Part shown: one piece after another, positions 61,988 to 64,000 of the stretch
Position numbering within the stretch: the stretch's first letter is position 1
Layout of the letters: every line of letters begins with the position of its first letter
NCBI RefSeq assembly: GCF_000430025.1
Contig: NZ_AUCZ01000004.1
Location: 268,780 to 332,779 of the forward strand
DNA from: Flavobacterium suncheonense GH29-5 = DSM 17707
GTDB lineage: Bacteria; Bacteroidota; Bacteroidia; Flavobacteriales; Flavobacteriaceae
Direction: 5' to 3'
Length of the DNA: 64,000 nt
Notes under the pieces: model-generated
Told to the model about the DNA's origin: nothing
What the model saw: only the letters and a program-made list of their open reading frames with translations
Databases searched by the model: none
Translations under genes and position numbers: made by a program

Positions 61988-63127
61988 ATGCTGACTACAG
62001 ACAACAAAATACAACTGAATACGATTGAGGAAGCGATTGAAGACATCCGTCAAGGTAAAGTAATCATCGTGGTAGATGATGAAGACCGTGAAAATGAAGG
62101 AGATTTTTTAGCCGCAGCCGAAAAAGTAACGCCGGAAATGATCAATTTCATGGCAACACACGGGAAAGGTTTGATTTGCACGCCCTTAACAGAAAGCCGA
62201 TGCAAAGAACTCGAACTTAAAGCAATGGTTGTAAACAATACAGACCATATGGAAACCGCTTTTACCGTTTCGGTAGATTTGAAAGGGCATGGGGTTACAA
62301 CCGGTATTTCTGCATCCGACAGAGCCAAAACCGTTCAGGCATTAATAGATCCTAACACCAAGCCGTTTGATCTGGCAAGACCGGGACATATTTTCCCTTT
62401 GATAGCCAAACAAGGCGGAGTGCTCAGAAGAACCGGTCACACAGAAGCTGCGATTGATTTTGCCCGTCTGGCAGGGTTTAAACCGGCAGGCGTAATTTGT
62501 GAAATCATGAATGATGACGGTTCAATGGCCCGTTTGCCTCAATTGGTGGAAGTAGCCAAAAAATTCGACCTGAAGCTGGTTTCCATTGAAGATTTGGTGG
62601 CATACAGAATGCAGCACGACAGTTTAATCGTGAAAAAAGAAGACTTCGACATCGAAACGCGTTTCGGAACTTTCAGACTTCGGGCATACGAACAGACTAC
62701 AAACAAGCAGGTTCACATAGCCTTAACAAAAGGAACCTGGAATCTGGGCGAACCGGTTTTAACAAGAATTAATTCCTCCCAGGTAAATAATGATTTATTG
62801 GGAACCCTTACCAATAATGCCGATAAACAGCTGGACGATATGTTTAAAGTTATTAACGAACAGGGCAGAGGAGCGGTTATTTTTATCAATCAGGATATGC
62901 AGTCGGTTAATTTGCTTAACAGAATATCGGAGTTAAAAGCGTTGCAGGCAGAAGGCATCATGAAAGCGCCAAAAATAGTTATTGACAGTAAGGATTTTGG
63001 AATTGGGGCACAAATTTTACACGATTTAGACATTTCAAAAATCCGTTTAGTAACTAACACCGATCAAACCAAACGCGTAGGAATGATTGGGTATGGCTTA
63101 GAAATTGTAGAGTACGTAAATTTTTAG
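61988..63127 (+). CDS. ribB: 3,4-dihydroxy-2-butanone 4-phosphate synthase with degenerate RibA-like domain
   Basis: The 379-residue RibBA-like protein has a complete DHBP synthase half (about 1-205: [46 protein letters not shown]), which makes the four-carbon unit of riboflavin. The C-terminal half (about 207-375) is homologous to GTP cyclohydrolase II but has lost its zinc ligands and catalytic residues (NSSQVNND for HSECLTGD, TNNAD for RCDCG, DMQSVN for EGRGIG). It should not act as RibA, so a separate enzyme is expected elsewhere. Confidence 0.9.
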   Translation: MLTTDNKIQLNTIEEAIEDIRQGKVIIVVDDEDRENEGDFLAAAEKVTPEMINFMATHGKGLICTPLTESRCKELELKAMVVNNTDHMETAFTVSVDLKGHGVTTGISASDRAKTVQALIDPNTKPFDLARPGHIFPLIAKQGGVLRRTGHTEAAIDFARLAGFKPAGVICEIMNDDGSMARLPQLVEVAKKFDLKLVSIEDLVAYRMQHDSLIVKKEDFDIETRFGTFRLRAYEQTTNKQVHIALTKGTWNLGEPVLTRINSSQVNNDLLGTLTNNADKQLDDMFKVINEQGRGAVIFINQDMQSVNLLNRISELKALQAEGIMKAPKIVIDSKDFGIGAQILHDLDISKIRLVTNTDQTKRVGMIGYGLEIVEYVNF

Positions 63128-63211
63128 AAAATATTTCGTATGCTAATCCGTACGAAATGAAATAGTTAAAAATATAATAGAATTTATTTCTGTTTTTTGT
63201 AAAAAAAAGGT

Positions 63212-63241
63212 TTGCAGATAAAAAAAAGCTTTCTATATTTG
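63212..63241 (+). promoter_or_regulatory. tRNA-Ser promoter
   Basis: TTG (63212-63214), 19-nt spacer, TATATTTG (63234-63241), then CACTCGCAA, identical to the start region of tRNA-His. Confidence 0.85.
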
Positions 63242-63274
63242 CACTCGCAATACGGAAGTAAGGCGATATTTACT

Positions 63275-63362
63275 GGAGAAATGGCAGAGTGGTCGATTGC
63301 GGCAGTCTTGAAAACTGTTGACTGTAACAGGTCCGGGGGTTCGAATCCCTCTTTCTCCGCCA
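63275..63362 (+). tRNA. tRNA-Ser (anticodon TGA), probable integration site
   Basis: The 88-nt class II tRNA has the acceptor GGAGAAA/TTTCTCC, the anticodon loop CTTGAAA (anticodon TGA), a long variable arm and the T-loop TTCGAAT. Unlike the other two tRNAs here, CCA is encoded (63360-63362). The tRNA 3' end is followed within 250 nt by the start of a tyrosine recombinase gene, as at many tRNA attachment sites. Confidence 0.95.
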
Positions 63363-63382
63363 GTTGAAAAACAAAACGAACT

Positions 63383-63415
63383 AAAACCCTGTAAACATTG
63401 AGTTTACAGGGTTTT
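63383..63415 (+). terminator. Terminator after tRNA-Ser
   Basis: AAAACCCTGTAAAC (63383-63396) pairs perfectly with GTTTACAGGGTTTT (63402-63415) around ATTGA. Confidence 0.88.
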
Positions 63416-63461
63416 GTGTTTTCAGTCAAAACACAAAACAGTCAATTATTTTCAAATAATT

Positions 63462-63506
63462 AGTGCACTATTTAGTGCACTGGATTTTTAGCCTTAAAAG
63501 TGCACT
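63462..63506. promoter_or_regulatory. Three AGTGCACT palindromes
   Basis: AGTGCACT lies at 63462-63469 (within the 10-bp palindrome TAGTGCACTA), 63474-63481 and 63499-63506, with start-to-start distances of 12 and 25 nt. They sit between the tRNA terminator and the recombinase start, where operator or arm-type sites would be expected. The surrounding DNA carries no gene. Confidence 0.55.
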
Positions 63507-63609
63507 AAATTTTTGTTCAAGCCTTGTAGAATAAGCTGTTCAGAAAATGAACATCTTGCAAAGAATTGGTTATCGAATTAAATTATTAATCAATTTAAAG
63601 GTTACCATT

Positions 63610-63678
63610 ATGAACACACAAATCAAAGTACAATTCTGTTTAAGAAAGTCTAAAATTAATGCAGACGGTTTAGTGTAG
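63610..63678 (+). pseudogene. Truncated tyrosine recombinase (integrase), first 22 codons only
   Basis: An ATG at 63610 opens MNTQIKVQFCLRKSKINADG then LV and a TAG stop. This is the N-terminal arm-binding start typical of Bacteroidota mobile-element integrases, which usually continue (P/V)IY-RI. The frame ends abruptly next to an IS30-family element, so insertion probably broke the gene. I judge the family from this short start only. Confidence 0.7.
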
Positions 63679-64000
63679 GTGGATTCAAGACCTTAATGCA
63701 ACAAGGTCATTTAGTTTTCAGTTTTTCAAATTTAGTATTTTTCTTAGATATTGACTCTTTTTTCAGAATAACTTTTTAGGCTTTTTAATGAGCCAAAAGT
63801 TATTTCCGAAAATGGTATTTCTTCATTGAGTTTTTCGGCAGGAGTTTTGTAGCCCAATACCTTTCTTGGGCGATTATTCAGGCTGTATTCAGCTTCTTTT
63901 ATTTGCTGTATTGTTATGTTATTAAAATCGGTTCCTTTTGGGAAAAATCGCCTAATTAAACCGTTTGTGTTCTCGTTGGTTCCTCTTTCCCAAGATGAGT
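63676..64000 (-). mobile_element. IS30-family insertion sequence (partial, runs off the right edge)
   Basis: The 3' part of a transposase gene and its flank begin right after the broken recombinase codons. The inner boundary is put at about 63676, where recombinase similarity ends. The flank contains a small hairpin (GACCTT/AAGGTC, about 63689-63708). Terminal inverted repeats cannot be confirmed, because the other end is outside the window. Confidence 0.65.
63744..64000 (-). CDS. IS30-family transposase, C-terminal 85 residues
   Basis: The partial protein reads SSWERGTNENTNGLIRRFFP and so on, then SLNNRPRKVLGYKTPAEKL and ends at TAA (63744-63746). WERGTNENTNGLIR with the Glu, and NNRPRKVLGYKTP, are the closing motifs of the DDE domain of IS30 transposases. 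The N-terminal part lies beyond 64000, so it is not possible to say whether the element is intact. Confidence 0.9.
   Translation of the reverse strand, partial: SSWERGTNENTNGLIRRFFPKGTDFNNITIQQIKEAEYSLNNRPRKVLGYKTPAEKLNEEIPFSEITFGSLKSLKSYSEKRVNI

Noticed and set aside
61870..62010. FMN riboswitch upstream of ribB
   Set aside because: ribB starts 2 nt after the LptF/G gene, leaving no leader for one.
63184..63429. Minus-strand frame of 81 residues with [14 protein letters not shown]
   Set aside because: It overlaps tRNA-Ser on the opposite strand; such translated tRNA frames are well-known false genes.
63462..63506. Plasmid-type iterons or replication origin
   Set aside because: Only three short palindromes, no replication gene in the window and a position tied to the recombinase.

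Overview
The window reads as the chromosome of a flavobacterium (Bacteroidota, Flavobacteriaceae, most likely Flavobacterium or a close relative). Signs of this in the sequence are promoters of the TTG-N19-TAnnTTTG type, a type IX secretion (T9SS) sorting tail on a secreted lipase, many lipoproteins with a Cys box, menaquinone and bacillithiol genes, and small families typical of this group (DUF6952, DUF6428, DUF3667, a LETM1-related protein). The base composition is moderately AT-rich and genes are densely packed on both strands. I cannot name the species.

Layout. 1-4.7 kb: the start of a P-type cation ATPase (cut by the left edge), a secreted protein of unknown role, and a three-gene MacAB-like ABC exporter (adaptor, permease, ATPase). 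4.7-8.0 kb: a pentapeptide-repeat protein, a lone receiver and a CHASE/PAS histidine kinase. 8.1-11.5 kb: tRNA-Arg, apt, a 46-residue protein, and a BlaR1-like peptidase with its BlaI-like repressor, whose promoter carries two tandem operator dyads. 11.5-20.4 kb: an MFS carrier, DUF1684, TatD, TcdA, an SRPBCC protein, a MazG-like enzyme, ilvE, DUF4920, a cytochrome c'-like lipoprotein and mnmD. 20.5-22.7 kb: a tandem pair of small unknown paralogues, then divergent oxyR and dps. 22.8-28.6 kb: a SulP anion transporter with a beta-carbonic anhydrase, a LETM1-related protein, a YdeI-like protein and SodC.

28.7-36.5 kb is a fatty-acid beta-oxidation block: a MarR regulator with fadN, fadA and fadE, plus a long-chain acyl-CoA ligase, all on the minus strand. 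36.7-45.3 kb: an LTA-synthase-like sulfatase-fold enzyme with a small phosphatase, purL, a DUF1579 lipoprotein and a beta-helix lipoprotein. 45.4-47.8 kb: a hotdog thioesterase, isochorismate synthase, bshB1 and tRNA-His. 48-54.9 kb: an AhpD-like protein, a YegP-like protein, an M28 peptidase, DUF3667, a peroxiredoxin-thioredoxin-DUF6952 set and a T9SS lipase. 54.9-56.3 kb: an arsenic cluster with no visible efflux pump. 56.4-63.1 kb: tpx, dgkA, ftsK, lolA, an LptF/G permease and ribB.

The right end is different. A tRNA-Ser gene is followed by three copies of an AGTGCACT palindrome and the first 22 codons of a tyrosine recombinase, broken by an IS30-family element that runs off the window. 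This looks like the edge of an integrated element at a tRNA site.

Redox defence is a recurring theme (oxyR/dps, sodC, peroxiredoxin, thioredoxin, tpx, AhpD-like, bshB1). Most of the window is ordinary core genome. The less ordinary signals are the recombinase/IS30 junction, short 7-8-nt periodic arrays that start at or just after stop codons, a RibA domain in the riboflavin gene that has lost its zinc and catalytic residues, the small paralogue pair, and several well-placed operator-like dyads.
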